In this document: positions 1 to 13,280 of the stretch, piece by piece
Layout: every line of letters starts with the position of its first letter
Position numbering within the stretch: position 1 is the first letter of the stretch
NCBI GenBank assembly: GCA_009193035.1
Contig: SWDT01000008.1
Coordinates: 682,001 to 746,000 of the forward strand
Source: Halicephalobus mephisto
Taxonomy: Eukaryota > Nematoda > Chromadorea > Rhabditida > Panagrolaimidae
Direction of reading: 5' to 3'
DNA: 64,000 bases
The notes under the pieces: model-generated
Seen by the model: only the letters and a program-made list of their open reading frames with translations
Database searches by the model: none
Told to the model about the DNA's origin: nothing
Position numbers and translations under genes: made by a program

Positions 1-48
1 GACATCTCCAATGCATAAAATAATTCATAAATAATGAATTTTTGATTT

Positions 49-3000
49 TTAATCTTCATCCAAATGGAACACATGGTCTATGTTGCTCCAATGTAAGTAC
101 CCTATTAAGTTGATTCCTCCAGTCAAGAACATAAAACTGGTAACGAAAACGATAAAACAGCACCTTTCGATTACGGTAGCCACCCATTCGTATTCCTTCT
201 GGGCCAGTTGTCGATTTTGACGAATATTTGCTGGAAAAAATTTAATTACAAAACTACAGTAATCTCCAAGTCTAATAGCAAGAGTTTGAAAATCCAAAAA
301 ATCTCCAAAAATCCGGGTTTTCTAAAAAGTTAAAAACCACAGTATACTTGAGAGAATACTGTAAAGTCAAAAAACTACAGTATACTTGAGAGAATACTGT
401 AAAGTCAAAAAATTACAGTATACTTGAGAGAATACTGTAAAGTGAAAAAGTACAGTAAGCAAGAGAGTACTGTAAGTCAGAAAAAACAAGCTCAGAAAGC
501 TACAATAAGACGGAAAAAGTACGGTAAGCGAGGGGGTACGGTAATCTTGGAGGATTTCGCAAGTTATTGTTAGTACAGTAAGAGTAGAAAAAGTACAGTA
601 AGTTACCGTTAAAAATATTAGTGTGCTGTAAAAACTTCAATTGTGGGATCTTGGGTCTTGCCGTGGGCGGTCTGGAAGTGTCCACCATCTCACTGTCGAT
701 ACTCGAAAAATCGTCTTGAAGAGCGAGTTTCAACATTGCCGGAGGCGGTGCTGGAGGAAGAGCAGCTGAATTGTGATTTTCTTCTTTTTGTAAACGTTCT
801 TCACTCACTGTAATGGATTAGAAAGTGAAAGCAAAAGATCAATCCACAAAGCTTAATCAAAAAAATTTAAAAACGACTTACGGAAGCCAGATTGAACAAG
901 GGGTTCTGTGGACTTCTCCGTCGGAATCGATGGAATTTTGTTTTTTCTTTTAAATGGAGACGATAACCAAGGTTTTTTAGGTTTTGCTTCTTCTAACTTC
1001 TTGTTCTCGAGATTCCGGAATGTAGATCGGTCTGCAGAAGGCGGACACTCCTCGTACTCCTGAAGTTCGATATTCATGATATTATAAAAATCCGAAAATT
1101 GAATTTTTTATGCGAATTTTCAGAATTCAAAATCAGCTTCAGAATAAAAAATAAATTTTTAAACAAAATTTTCAGAATCCAAGAGAGCAACTTCAGAATA
1201 TTTTCCTGGATTCTGGGGAATTCTAGAATTTTCTAAAATACTAATAGATTTCAGAAATTTCCGAAAAATCTTTAACAATTCAAATTTTGGAGACTTTTAT
1301 AAAGTTAAAAAAAATCTGAGAATTTTTTCCTGGATTCTGGGGAGTTCTAGAATTTTCTAAAACATCTTGCTAGATTTCAGAAATTCCTAAAAAATCTTTA
1401 ACAATTCTAATTTTGGAGACTTTTATAAAGTTAAAAAAAATCTGAAAATTTTTTCCTGGATTCTGAAGAGTTCTAGAATTCCCTAAAATACCACTAGATT
1501 TCAGAAATTTCCGGAAAATCTTTAACAATTCTAATTTCGAAGACTTTTATGGAATTCAAAGAAACTTCAGAACTCCCTTCTGAATTCTGAAGAGTTCTAC
1601 GAACTTTAATAGTTTTAATAGTAAATGTAAATTCAGTAATAAACTCACTTTAGTGCCTTTGATCAAATGCAGAGGAGTATCGGTGAAGCTAATAGTTCCG
1701 AAGATTTTTGTGCATTTGACGGCTTGAGCGGATAATCTTTCGCCTAATCTGCCTCGTTTCTGAATCGCGATTACTGATGTCGAAGCCAAAGTTCCTACAG
1801 AAATTATCAAAATTGTGCCCAAAATAAACCATCCAATAAGAGGAATGAAGTTTGAAGTCGTCGGCATCTGGTCCGAAACCATCAACATCAAGATGGACAT
1901 GGAGAGCAGAGTGGTGATCCCGAGGGATACTTTTTCTTCTCTCATGCCACTCGCCGAAGAAGTCGTAAAAAATCCAACAATCGCAATCAATGTGATTATC
2001 GAAGTCGGAATTATTAAATTAATTATGTAAAATAATGGTTTTCTTCGTAAATAAAGAGTTAATTTCAGAAGCGTATAAGCGTTCGGACAACACGAATATT
2101 TTACTTCTTTTCTTTTTATCGTTGTTTTCATGAGATACCAAGCTTCGTTTTCGAGGAAATTCGAAGTCCCGATGGAACTCGAATATTGGAAGTAATCGAT
2201 CCCTTTCTGGTCGTAAGTCCAGCTGGAAAACGTCATGGAGCAGATCTGGATGTCGTAAGGGAAGTACCTCAGATTCAGAAGACAACTGAATTTGTAAATC
2301 GTCGGATACAGCATCTCCACCAACGCCGCTTTCCTCGTCGTGTTCGTGATCAACTTTGCATTCAGAAGCCTTCGAGTATCGTCATCTTTCATCACTAGAC
2401 TAAAAAGTATACTGTAGATAACTTTACATAAAAAACTACCAAAATTTCAGAAATTTTCAAAACGAAAAATTAAAAATTATAAAAATTAAAAACTATTTTA
2501 AAAGGAAATTTCAAAGCTTTTATAGAAAAAAATTTAAAATCAAAAATTAAAAATTGGATTGTTTACAAAAGTACATTTAAAAAAGTTTTAAAAAATACTG
2601 TAAAAAATATAAAGATTTCTGCAGAAAATTTTCCAAATTTCTGTATTACTGTATTTTTAAAATTCTTATTTTTGGGAAACATTTTTGTATAATTTTTTAA
2701 ATTTACTTTATGTGCAATTGTAAATAAACCAACTTTTCATATAATGTGGTGTCCGGAATCCAGATGGAACTGTGGGGCAATCTGACTTCTGTAATGTTAT
2801 TATATTCTGCAGGGGACCAGTAGAGAAACTCATCATGCCATCGCTAAATTTGTTTTTTTCATCAAGTTGTTCAAAAAGACAATAGGAAAAAATATAAAAG
2901 GAAGAAATATAAAATGAAAAAATATTAAACCAATTATGATATTTGAAAATCTAGCATAGTGTTGTTATCACCATGGCCTAGATGCCTAAGCTCAATTCCA

Positions 3001-5368
3001 AAAGTCGATTTCCACATATAATTAGTAATTTATCTCATACTTTATATTTTTTCCTCTTATATTTCTTGTATTCACGGAAATATAAGATGGAAAAATATTA
3101 AACCAATTATGATATTCGAAAATCTTGCATAGTGTTGTTATCACCATGGTCTAGATGCCTAAGCTCAATCCCAAAAGTCGATTTCCACACATAATTAGTA
3201 ATTTATCTCATACCTTATATTTTTTCCATCTTATATATTTTTCATCTTATATTTCTTCCTCTTATATTTTTCATCTTATATTTCTTCTTTTATATTTCTT
3301 CCTTTTATATTTTTCCATCTTATATTTTTCCGTTTTATATTTTTTTTATCAAGTTGTTGAAAAATGACTCACCTCGATAACCCAGGCGTTGAGCAAAATA
3401 TACTGTTGTGGTTCATTCTAAAAATTTACAATTATGAGTGATTATTTGTCCTGAGGGTTTTTAAAAATAAAAATAAAAAAATTTTCAGAACAAAAACGAA
3501 AACAGAATTTTGGAACAAAAGTCAAAAAAGCGGTTGAAGGATCCTATAAATACTAAATTTGAAAAAAAAAAGTTCAAAAAAATTATAAATTTTACAGTAA
3601 CAGACCAAAAATTTATTTTTATATAAAATTTAAAAATTAATTTAAAAAAAATAAAAAATAAATTTTATTTACAAAAATAAAAAATAAACTTTTTTACATA
3701 AATTTAAAAATTAATTTTATTTACAAAATTAAAAAATTAATTTTTTTTATAAAAATAAAAAATAAACTTTTTTACATAAATTAAAAAATTAATTTTTTTC
3801 ATAAAATTTAAAAATTTATTTTTCAATTTAAAGATTTTTTGAATATAAAAGTTGAAAAAATTGATTTTTTTAAATATAAAAATTTTCAAAAATTATTTTT
3901 TTTAAATATAAAAATTTTAAATTTCATTAATTTTTAAAAAAATTGTTTAATTTTATTAATTTTATGAAAATTTTTAATAAATTTATTTTTAAAATGTTTG
4001 AAAATAGTTGAAATGAATTTAAAAATTATGATGTAAAAATCGAAAATTGAGAGTCTTAAAAATTGTCTTGACAGGAAATACGAAAACTTTAGAAACTTCC
4101 AAAATTTTTGGTTTCCGACATTGGTTCAAAAATTTTCTGACGAGTTCGGAGAGATTATAGTTAAAAAAACGAAAAAAATAAAACCTTGGCAAAATGAAAA
4201 AATTGCCAAAATTCGAGTTTTTGGGAAAGTATGAACGAATGCCAATTTTAATTTTTATAATTTTTAAAAAACAAAAAAAATTAAATTTTTATAATTTTTA
4301 AAAAACAAAAAAAATTAAATTTTTATAATTTAAAAAAAACAAAAAAAATTAGATTTTTTAATGAAATTTTTCGGAATTTTTAAAAATAAAAATTTTCTTA
4401 ATTTTAAAAATGTTCAATTTATGGAAATTTAAACTGCTTGATAGTCGTGGAGTTTCTGATCCACGTAGAAATGAAAAATAAGTAAAAATTGATTTATTAG
4501 GCCCGGAGGCACGAGATACAACATAACTAGAACAAAAATTGCACAACATTCTTAATTTTTCGCCAACCATAAGACAATCGTCCCCAGCGGCATTTGGTCC
4601 TTATTTTTCTTCTTTTTTTGATTTACACAAATTTCGAAATTCTTTTTAATTTTTTCTTATTTGAGATTTAGTTAATTTAAATATTAAAAAATTAATATAA
4701 AAAAAGAATAATTGAGATAAATCTTGTGGAATAGAAAGGAATAAATGTCATACAACTTTCCAGCGGCATTTGGTCCCCATTTTCTTCTTTTTTGATTTAC
4801 ACTAATTTCGAAATTTTTTAAAATTTCTTCTTATTTAAGATTGAGTTAATTTAAATATTAAAGAATTAATATAAAAACAGAATAAATGAGATAAATCTTG
4901 TGGAATAGAAATGAATAAATATCATACAACTTTTCAGCAGCATTCGGTCCCTATTTTCTTTTTTTTTGGTTTACATTAATTTCGAAATTTTTTAAAATTT
5001 CTTCTTATTTGAGATTTAGTTAATTTAAATATTGAAAAATTAATATAAAAACAGAATAATTGAGATAAATTCTGTGGAATAGAAGGGAATAAATGTCATA
5101 CGGTCCTTTGCACCAACGAAACGACCGTGAATCTCTCGTTAGCCTGAGGGTATTTCCCTCTGGGACCAGGGCTGTGTGGGCTTTGCTCAAATGAACAAAT
5201 GTACAATCCAGCAGAAACATACCAATTCGAGGATTTGATACAGGTCCATGCTGAAGGTGACGTTGACGGGTTTGTTGTTGTCCCAGGTGGGTTTGGCCTT
5301 CCGATCGTAGGATTCCAGCATGTCCTGGATCAGCCTCAGCTGGTACGATCCGCATGTTACTTGAATTA
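49..5368 (-). CDS. Nicotinic acetylcholine receptor alpha-type subunit, DEG-3-group-like (5' end missing)
   Basis: Ligand-gated cation channel subunit of the Cys-loop family, acting in the plasma membrane. Visible exons on the minus strand are 5368-5223, 3417-3373, 2843-2734, 2399-1649, 1059-882, 807-607 and 230-49; all phases join, giving 536 residues plus a TAA at 49-51. In order: N-terminal helix (SYQLRLIQDMLESYD), loop with NEPQQYILLNAWVIE, WIPDTTLYEN, a Cys-loop with exactly 13 residues between cysteines (FPYDIQIC, about residues 139-153), vicinal cysteines in YSCCP (about 203-204, the alpha-subunit mark), M1 (PLFYIINLIIPTSI), M2 (EKVSLGITTLLSMSILML), M3, a Ser/Pro/Lys-rich cytoplasmic loop encoded by separate exons, and M4 (VIERCCFIVFVTSF). 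The Glu residues before M2 fit cation selectivity. The M2 and GIDYF sequences resemble the nematode DEG-3 group (deg-3, des-2, acr-23 type); the exact orthologue is uncertain. The first exon here starts in phase 1 and lacks Met and signal peptide, so at least one exon lies upstream (above 5368). Confidence 0.93.
300..640. repeat. Palindromic about 38-bp minisatellite in a receptor intron
   Basis: Inside the intron 231-606. About four units starting near 339, 376, 415 and 446, each carrying ACAGTATACTTG followed by AGAATACTGTA, so each unit can fold on itself. Later units are degenerate. Confidence 0.8.
1060..1648. repeat. Intronic tandem repeat of about 120 bp
   Basis: Intron between receptor exons 1649-2399 and 882-1059. 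It holds three diverged units carrying TTCCTGGATTCTGGGG and CTAGATTTCAGAAATT. No coding potential. Confidence 0.7.
2921..3360 (+). repeat. Two-unit dispersed repeat with a CTTATATTT microsatellite tail
   Basis: Two units of about 165 bp, containing AGTGTTGTTATCACCATGG and GATGCCTAAGCTCAAT, followed by a run of CTTATATTTTTCCAT-type motifs. The same pair occurs in inverted orientation at 39241-39750. Lies in the receptor intron 2844-3372. Confidence 0.85.
4440..5200 (+). repeat. Dispersed two-part element, copy 1
   Basis: Part 1 (4445-4560, with GAGTTTCTGATCCACGTAGA) and part 2 (5110-5200, with TTTCCCTCTGGGACCAGGGC) match 61330-61410 and 61745-61830 in the same order and orientation. The middle of this copy is occupied by a tandem array. 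Probably a decayed transposable element; the class is not clear. Confidence 0.55.
4578..5105 (+). repeat. 175-bp tandem repeat, three units
   Basis: Units begin near 4580, 4758 and 4932 with CAGCGGCATTTGGTCC (third: CAGCAGCATTCGGTCC) and contain TTGATTTACAC and GAGATAAATCTTGTGGAATAG. Confidence 0.85.
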
Positions 5369-5780
5369 CTGTAAAATATTTTTATTAATTTTTTTTTCGA
5401 AAAAATTTACCTTGAAAAAAAATAAAAAATAAAACTAATCCGCTCATTTCCAGTCGAGAATCCGAAATGGCGCCAGAAATGCACAGTTGACCAAACTTTA
5501 AAAAATAGGACTGGTTCAATCAGAATAATTGAATAAAATAAAAGTAAAAAAAAACATTTTTGTTTAATTTTCACTTGACTTGACAAATAACATTCAAATA
5601 ATCCTGCAAATTCATTACTTTTAACACGAAAATTTAAGTGAATTTGTTTTTTATAAAAAAGACACAAAACTGGCCCTGAAGGAGGTCGGATAAAAAAATG
5701 GAACAAGACCGGAAAATGAAACATGCATTTTCACGAACATTTGGCCAAAATAATGCTTTCGAAAAAATCAGGTAAAAAAT
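5369..5780. other. Region upstream of the first visible receptor exon
   Basis: AT-rich with a somewhat GC-richer piece at 5440-5520. Minus-strand open frames here lack a plausible signal peptide and phase-matched donor, so no first exon is called. Confidence 0.5.
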
Positions 5781-6030
5781 AATAAAAATATTCAAAAAAT
5801 AACTTTTTTAAATAACAAAAATATTTGAAAAATTATTTTTTTTAATAATAAAAATATTCGAAAAATCACTTTTTTTTAAAGAATAAAAATATTTGAAAAA
5901 TTACTTTTTTTAATAATAAAAATATTTGAAAAATTACTTTTTTTAAATAACAAAAATATTTGAAAAATTATTTTTTAAATAGTAAGTATTTTATTTTTTA
6001 ACAAGTAGAATTTTAAATTAAAAATGAAAT
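5780..6030. repeat. Short AT tandem repeat
   Basis: Six or so units of about 36 bp built on AAAAATATTTGAAAAATTAC plus TTTTTTAAATAA. Confidence 0.75.
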
Positions 6031-9000
6031 AAATTCTCACCACGAAAGTCCCTGAGAATCGTGATAAATATATCTATATTTTTTAATAAACAAATTTTTA
6101 ATAAAAAATAAAAATTAAAAATTAAATAAATTCTCACCACGAAAGTCCCTGAGGATCGTGATAAATTCATTCATACTTTTTAATAGGTAGAAATTCGAAT
6201 AAAAACTAGGAAAAAATTAAATTTATTTTTGTCAGGAAGGTCTTAGAAAATTTTGAACGCGGAATATTTTATTAATGCAAGTAGAACGAAGTGCAAAAAG
6301 CACCCTGAGGGGAAGTGGAGTTAACTTCCGTCATAAAATCCCTGATGACCATGATGAATTTCCTTGTTTAAAAATGTAAGTAGAATTAAGTAAAAAAAGC
6401 CTAAAAAAATAAAATAAACTCTCATCGAGAAAGTTTTTGAAAATTACAATAAATTTAAAATTTTATTATTAAGAGTAAAATTAAATAAAAATTTAAAAAA
6501 AATAACTTTTATTACGAAAGTTTTCGAAAATTACAGTAAATTTAAAATTTTATTATTATGAATAAAATTAAATAAAAATTAAAAAAAAATAAAATAAACT
6601 CTCATCGAGAAAATTTTTGGAAATAGTAGTAAATTTAAAATTTTACTATTATGAGTAAAATTAAATAAAAATTTAAAAAAAACTCTCATCACGAAAGTTT
6701 TTGGAAATTACGGTAAATTTAAAATTTTATTAATATGAATAAAATTAAATAAAAATTAAAAAAAAAAATAAAATAAACTCTCATCACGAAAGTTTTCAAA
6801 AGTTATGAAGAACTTATAAGTGAAATTTTCAAACAAAAAAAAACCTAAGAAAAAATGAAATTAACTCTCACGGAAGTTCCAGAACACCTAGCAACTTTGT
6901 TTTCTACCAGTACGGCCGAACTTTCACAAAAAACCCAAAAAATGTACTTTTGCAACGAAATTTTTTGATGAAGTTAATGAATTTTTTTAAATTTTAAAAT
7001 ACACGTAAAATTTGATTTAAAAAGTTATATAAAATCTCATCACGAAAATCACTGATTATTGAGATATTTTAAATTTTTATTATCATTAAAATTATATTTT
7101 AAAAAATATTAAAAAATTAATAACTTTAAATACGAAAATTTCAAAAATTTTAATTAATTTAAATTTTTATTATTAATTTTAAAATTATATTTTTTTTAAA
7201 TCTTTAAAAAACATAAATTTTTTTGTTTTAAAATATGACTAAAATTAAGGAAAAAAATTAACAAAAAAAAGTTATAAAATTTCGTCACAAATGTTTCCAA
7301 AAATTTTGATTAATTTAAATTTTTATTATTAATTTTAAAATTAAACAAAAATTTTTAAAAATTACAAAACTTTCTTCACGAACGTTTTTAACAAAAATAA
7401 ATTTTTTAATTTTAAATTCGAACTAAAATTAAACAAAAAAATGAAAAAAAAAATTATATCAAGTCTCGCGACGAAAGTCCCTGATGACTACGAAATTTTT
7501 GTTTTTTATTAGTACAAATAAAATTAAGCAGAAAAACCTAAAAGAAAAGTCATCAACTCTTGGTACAAATGTCCCTGATGAACTTAATCTTTCATTAGTG
7601 AACATTGAATTTTAAATAAAAAATAAAAAATAAAAAAATTCTCACCACAAATGTCCCTAAAAATAAATAAATTTCGATATTTAACAGTGCAGATACAATT
7701 TGAAAAAAGTAAATTTTAAACTAAATGTATTCGCACCACGAATGTCCTTGAAAACTACAATAAAGTTAAATGTGTTCTCATAAAGATAAAATTAAAAAAT
7801 AAATTTTAAAGTAAATATACTTCCGTCATAAATGTCTTTAAAAATTTCAATAAAGTTGGATATTTACCATATACAGACACAGTACATTAGAACAGCTTTA
7901 ATGCATTGGACGCATTATGTTCAATACATAAATATATTCCATACAATACGTCAATATCGTACTAAATGTGTTGATTATTAAATATAATGCATCTGGTACA
8001 TCATAATTATTCTAACGTATTGATATGTCATATACAATGCATCGATATGAACTTAATGTACTGATACAATGAATGTAATGCATCTAGTACATCAGAGCTA
8101 TTCTAATATATTGATACATGATATATCACATGCCGATATCATATTTAGTAAATCAATTCATTGAATGTAATGTATCTGATAAATCAGAATTGTTCTAATA
8201 TATCGATGCATTGAATGTAATGCATCTGATAAATTAGATCTATTCTAATATATTGGTACATGATATATCATGTGCCGATATCATATTTAGTAAATCAATT
8301 CATTGAATGTAATGTATCTAGTACATCAGAATTGTTCTAATATATCGATGCATTGAATGTAATGCATCTAGTACATCAGAGCTATTCTAATGTTTTGATA
8401 CATTAAGTTCATATCGGTAGATTGTATTAAATGTACGGATACATTGAATGTAATGCATCTGATAAATCAGAGTTGTTCTAACGTATCGGCATACCATATA
8501 CAACCCACCGAGATGAATTTAATGTACGGATACATTGAATGTAATGTATCCGATACATCAGAATCGCTTTAATGTGTCCCCACATGGAATATAATATGTG
8601 ATATTGCACTCAATATATCAATACATTGAATATAATACACCAATATTATAATTAATGTATCAATACATTAAATATAGTGTATTCCATGCATCAGGGTTGC
8701 TTTGATGTATCGGTACATTGAATAGTATCCGATACACCAGAGTTCTTACAGTATATTAATATATTGTGTACTATTTACCCATTTTTGTGAATAGTGAAAG
8801 TATAATTTTATATAAGGAAGTTCGAATATAGGTATTTTTGTCACGAACATCTTTAAAAATTGCAATAAATTCGGGTATTTACTAATGCAAGTCGACTTTT
8901 ACGTAAAACAGTTAAAACTACATATGCTCTCGTCATAAAACTCTTTAAAAATTAAACTAAATTTGAATATTTATCAGTGAAAATAAAATAGAAAAAATAA

Positions 9001-9065
9001 ATTCTAAACATATACTTTCATCACGCATGTCTCTAAAAATTACAAATTAGAAAAATTAAAATTAA
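6030..9065. repeat. Diverged about 100-bp array, split by a satellite
   Basis: Many degenerate units marked by CTCATCACGAAAGTTTTTG followed by an AT-rich TTTAAAATTTTATTATTATG segment. The family runs 6030-7870 and resumes at 8830-9065, interrupted by the palindromic satellite at 7880-8775. No gene. Confidence 0.65.
7880..8775. repeat. Palindrome-rich satellite, locus 1
   Basis: Degenerate units of roughly 55-115 bp with TTGAATGTAATGCATCTGAT, AATCAGAATTGTTCTAA, GATACATGATATATCA and similar words. Many are near-palindromes (ATCGAT, TGATACATCA). The same family occurs at 14280-14945, 29760-30092 and 32130-32650. Confidence 0.85.
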
Positions 9066-9179
9066 AAAAAATAAAAATTAAAGTTTATTTCCAAAATTAA
9101 AAAAAAAGTAAAAATAAAAATTTATTTAAAAAAATAAAATTATAAAAAATGTTTAAAAATAAGTTTGAATTTTAAACTG

Positions 9180-10060
9180 ATAATGTAGAAAAAACAAAAA
9201 TTGTTTCAGTCCTTCCAGACTCGACATAAAATAAACCAAAGTAAACAATAAGTTTGTCCAGAAAAAATTTGCTCAAGTTTGAATCTTGTTTTGCCTCAGG
9301 CATTGAGGATTTTTATATTGTGACTGGCGTTTTATAACTCCTTTGTTCGAAACTGACTGTCCTGGGGGCATTTAGACAATCCAAATGAGTTGCGTGCAAA
9401 AAATTTAACGCAAAGTAGTTGGATGACAAAAGAACCCCCTGGGAAGGTTCGAACTCGGACAAGTAATAATTATGGAATTTTTAAAACTACGGTTTTTTAA
9501 GTTTTCCAATCTTCTAAAGTGCAATATAATTTTACAAAATTTCAGAATTCTGTGGAAATTTCTGGAACATCGTAAGTTTTAAAATTTTCGAAAATCCAAT
9601 TAAAAAATTCAAAGTTTTCTAAAGTCTTGAAAAATTCTCGAAATTTCTAAAAACATTGCTTTTTAAGATTAGTTAAAAATTTTTGAAAATTCGAAATTTT
9701 CTAAAATTTTTTTCAAGATAATTCCATGAAAATATTCATTTTTAATTTCTATAATATTATAATTTTAAAAATTTCGGAAAAATAAGTAAAATTACGGTAT
9801 TTTTTACATTTTTGAATTTAGTGAATACCCGTTCGAGAAACCTGGAGTAAATTCTGGAATAATTTTATTCAATTTCAATGGCAATTTTCGGACAAAAGTC
9901 AGAAACGGCTTCCGGATGACCAAACCACCGAATACCGGACCGCTTTTACTAAAATTCGCTTTTGTTCCTGTCTGAACCCGTCGGTATAAAGAACGGAAAT
10001 GGCCATTTTTACGAAATACTTTAAACACGATTTTTGAAAATTAAAAAAATTTAAAATTCG
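9180..10060. other. Two islands of ordinary base composition, no gene recognised
   Basis: 9230-9480 and 9800-10030 are non-repetitive and GC-richer than their surroundings, with AT-rich DNA between. A 74-residue minus-strand open frame at 9804-10028 has no recognisable domain, splice context or signal peptide. They could be regulatory DNA or remnants of old elements. Confidence 0.4.
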
Positions 10061-12170
10061 TCATTTCAGATGTCATTATAAATTCACATAAAATTTTAGA
10101 AAATTCCAGTATTCTACTAAATTTCAGAAAGTTTAAAAAAATCAAAACAATTCTAAAAATCTACGAAATTTCAGAATCTACTAAGTTTAGTAAGAATTCA
10201 TAAAATTGCAAAATTTTAAAAATTTCAGAATTTTCTATAAATTTTAAAAATTTCATGAAATTTTTAAATTTTTTATAAATTTTAAAAATTTCACAATTTT
10301 TTATAAATTCAAAAAAAATAAAAAATTCTTTATAAATTGTAAAAAATTTCGAAAATTTTCAATAAATTCTAAAAATTCCGAAAATTTTTAATCATTTCAG
10401 AATCTTTGGTAAAATTAAAGTTCACCAAATTTAATATTTTTAATTTCGTTAAAATCTCATTTTTTCGAATTTGTTTAAATCAAATAATTTTAATCATGAA
10501 AAAAACAAAAAAATTAAATTTTTTCTTTCAAAAAAATAAAATTTTTGATTTAAAATAATTTTAAAAAAAATTAAATTTTTTATTTAAAATAATTTAAAAA
10601 AAATTAAATTTTTTATTTAAAATAATTTTAAAAAAATTAAATTTTTGATTTAAAATAATTTTAAAAAATATGTACTTTGGATGAATTTTGGATCGTAAAT
10701 AATTCTTTTATATGTCACCAGGAACCTTTTGTTCGATTTTAAATTCATGAAATAAGGTTTTCAAAGTGCACTTCGATGACCAAAAAAACGTATTTTTTTT
10801 GAGATTTTGATCTTTCCATGCATTTAGAAATTAAGAATATTGAGTTTAGTTTGCAGACCGAACATCGGACAAAGATTGGATTTCAGGAAAAACTCAAATT
10901 TGGGTGATTTTAATCTTTTTTTTAAATTCCAAAATTTTGAATTTTTTTAAAATAAATTTTTATAAAATTTTACAGTATCTAAAAAAATTGAAAAATAATA
11001 AAAACTGACTTAATTTTAATTTACAAAATTCAAATTTGGGTGATTTTTAATTTTTTTAAAATAAATTTTTATAAAATTTTACAGTATCTAAAAAAATTGA
11101 AAAATAATAAAAACTGACTTAATTTTAATTTTTGAAATTCAAATTTGGGTGATTTTTAATTTTTTTAAAATAAATTTTTATAAAATTTTACAGTATGTAA
11201 AAAAATTGAAAAATAATAAAAACTGACTTAATTTTAATTTTTGAAATTCAAATTTGGGTGATTTTTAATTTTTTTTAAATTCCAAAATTTTGAATTTTTT
11301 TAAAATAAATTTTTATAAAATTTTTGCAATATCTAAAAAAATTGAAAAATAATAAAAACTGACTTAATTTTAATTTTTGAAATTCAAATTTGGGTGATTT
11401 TTGGTTTTTAAAAAATAAATGTTTCAATTTTTAAAAAGTGAAAATTTAAGAGACTTGTCAAACATATCATAGAAAAAAAACCTGAATAGGATCTTGACAT
11501 GAAATACATTTGAAAATTTTGCAAAAAATACCGAATTAATATTAGATTTCATGAGCAATTGAGAACTTTGTGTTTTTTGGTTTTTAAAAAATGGGAAATT
11601 TTAAATTTGAATAAAATAAAAATTTTAAAAATTTGTTGAAAAAAAAATAATATAAATTTAATTTTTAAAAATTTGCAAAGTATTTTGAATTAATGTAAAA
11701 TTTCAAAAACTATTAAAATTTTAACAATTTTGTGTTTAAAATAAAAAATTTAAATTAAAAATAAAATTTAAAATTTAAAATAAAATTAAAATTAAAATTT
11801 TAAATAAAATTTAAAATTTAAAATAAAATTAAAATTAAAAATTAAAATTAAAATTAAAATTAAAATTAAAATTAAAATAAAATAAAAAATTAAAATTAAA
11901 ATAAAATTAAAATTTTTAAATAAAATTAAAATAAAAAATTTTAAATAAAATTAAAATAAAAAATTTAAATTTCTAATTAAAATTTTTAAATAATATCAAA
12001 TTTCGAAAATAAATAATATTTTAAAAATTTTTGCTATGAAAAAAAATGTTTAAATTCAGATAAAAAAATCAAAATTTGGATAAAATAATTTTAAAATTAT
12101 AAATTTGTTTTTGGAAATAGATCTTAACGAAATTTCAACAATATGAAGAAAATTTAAAAAATAAGAAATG
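10060..12170. repeat. AT-rich stretch with 117-bp tandem repeat
   Basis: 10530-10670 has about four copies of an ATTAAATTTTTTATTTAAAAT word. 10915-11400 has four to five units of about 117 bp carrying ACTGACTTAATTTTAATT and TTCAAATTTGGGTGATTTTT. 11740-11960 is a TAAAATT-type simple repeat. No coding signal. Confidence 0.75.
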
Positions 12171-12480
12171 TAAAAACGACCGTTTGGGGATTTTACTATC
12201 CTGCAGTTGTCGCATTCGTGACTACAAAATACCACGTTTGGTCATATTCATTCATTCGTTTTAGGAGGCTTCTGTTGTTTGCCCCTAGGGCATAACACTT
12301 CATTTTAAAATGAAGAACGAAAATGAGTAAGGAAGACACAGAAGATAAGAAAAGAAGAAACAATGTTCATTCTTGGTGTTGAAAAAAGAGTCATTGGTAA
12401 ACTGTCTGTTTTCTATTGTAGAAAAGATGCAAATATATCATTTTTAACGGATTTAGAAAAACAGTAATTTCTTTGATGAG
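12170..12480. other. Non-repetitive island with a perfect 18-bp palindrome
   Basis: Mixed-composition sequence without an open frame of note. CTTCATTTTAAAATGAAG near 12298 is a perfect palindrome, and GCCCCTAGGGC lies just before it. Confidence 0.4.
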
Positions 12481-13280
12481 ATTCAAAGTAGTAATTTTGT
12501 ACATAGAACCAGAATCATTCATTTACTACACATGATTCAAACTATTCACTCGCTATATAGGATCTACATTGTTAATTTCCTGCATAGAACCAGAGTCATT
12601 CATTTTTTACATAATATCTGAATTATTCACTCGCTACACAGGATCTACACTAACTATTCACTACATAGAATCTAAAGCATAAATTAATCATTTATTATAT
12701 ATGATTCAGACTATTTGCTCATTATATACAATCTACATTGTTAATTTCCTGCATAGAACTAGAATTACTCATTTACTACACATGATTCAGAATATGCATT
12801 CACTATTTAGAATCTACATTGTTAATTTCCTGCATAGAATTAGAATCATTCATTTTTTACATAATATCTGAATTATTCACCCGCTACATAGAACTTAAGC
12901 TATTTATTCACTGTATAGAACTTAAATCATTCATTTTTACATAAGATCCAAACTATTCATTCACTACATGAGACTTTAGCTATTCGCTTTTTACATAATA
13001 TCTGAATTATTCACTCGCTACATAGAACTTAAGCTATTCATTCACTGCATAGAACTTAAATTATTCATTTTTACATAAGATCCAAACCATTCATTCCTGG
13101 TATAACATCTAGACATTCACATACTACATAAGATTTATAATATTCATCTTCCATATGGGATCCAAATTTTGCTTTCTTTATGTAGCATCTAGGTCATTCA
13201 TTCTCTGTATACAGTCCACACTATTCATTCACTATATATCAAGTCACTTATTTTCCATATAAGATCCAGATCATGCATTC
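12480..13280. repeat. Degenerate tandem array (CATAGAAC/ATTCATT family)
   Basis: Repeating words ACATAGAACCAGAATCATTC, CTACACATGATTC and TTCACTCGCTACATAGAAC, in units of about 40 bp grouped into larger blocks. No gene. Confidence 0.75.

Larger units (their letters stand above)
3418..5222. other. Long receptor intron, AT-rich, repeat-filled
   Basis: Intron between the first two visible receptor exons. 3430-4440 is AT-rich with short repeats such as AATAAAAAATAAACTTTTTT. 4440-5200 holds a dispersed element and a 175-bp tandem array (listed separately). No exon seen. Confidence 0.75.

Noticed and set aside
2019..2285. Second minus-strand open frame over the receptor exon, and plus-strand frames at 1815 and 2186
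   Set aside because: Shadows of the receptor coding exon 1649-2399 in other frames.
9425..9450. GGTTCGAACTC, a tRNA B-box-like word near 9440
   Set aside because: No T-stem, D-arm or acceptor pairing around it.
11740..11960. Regular TAAAATT spacing that could suggest a CRISPR-like or phased A-tract array
   Set aside because: Simple sequence without spacers in a eukaryotic genome.
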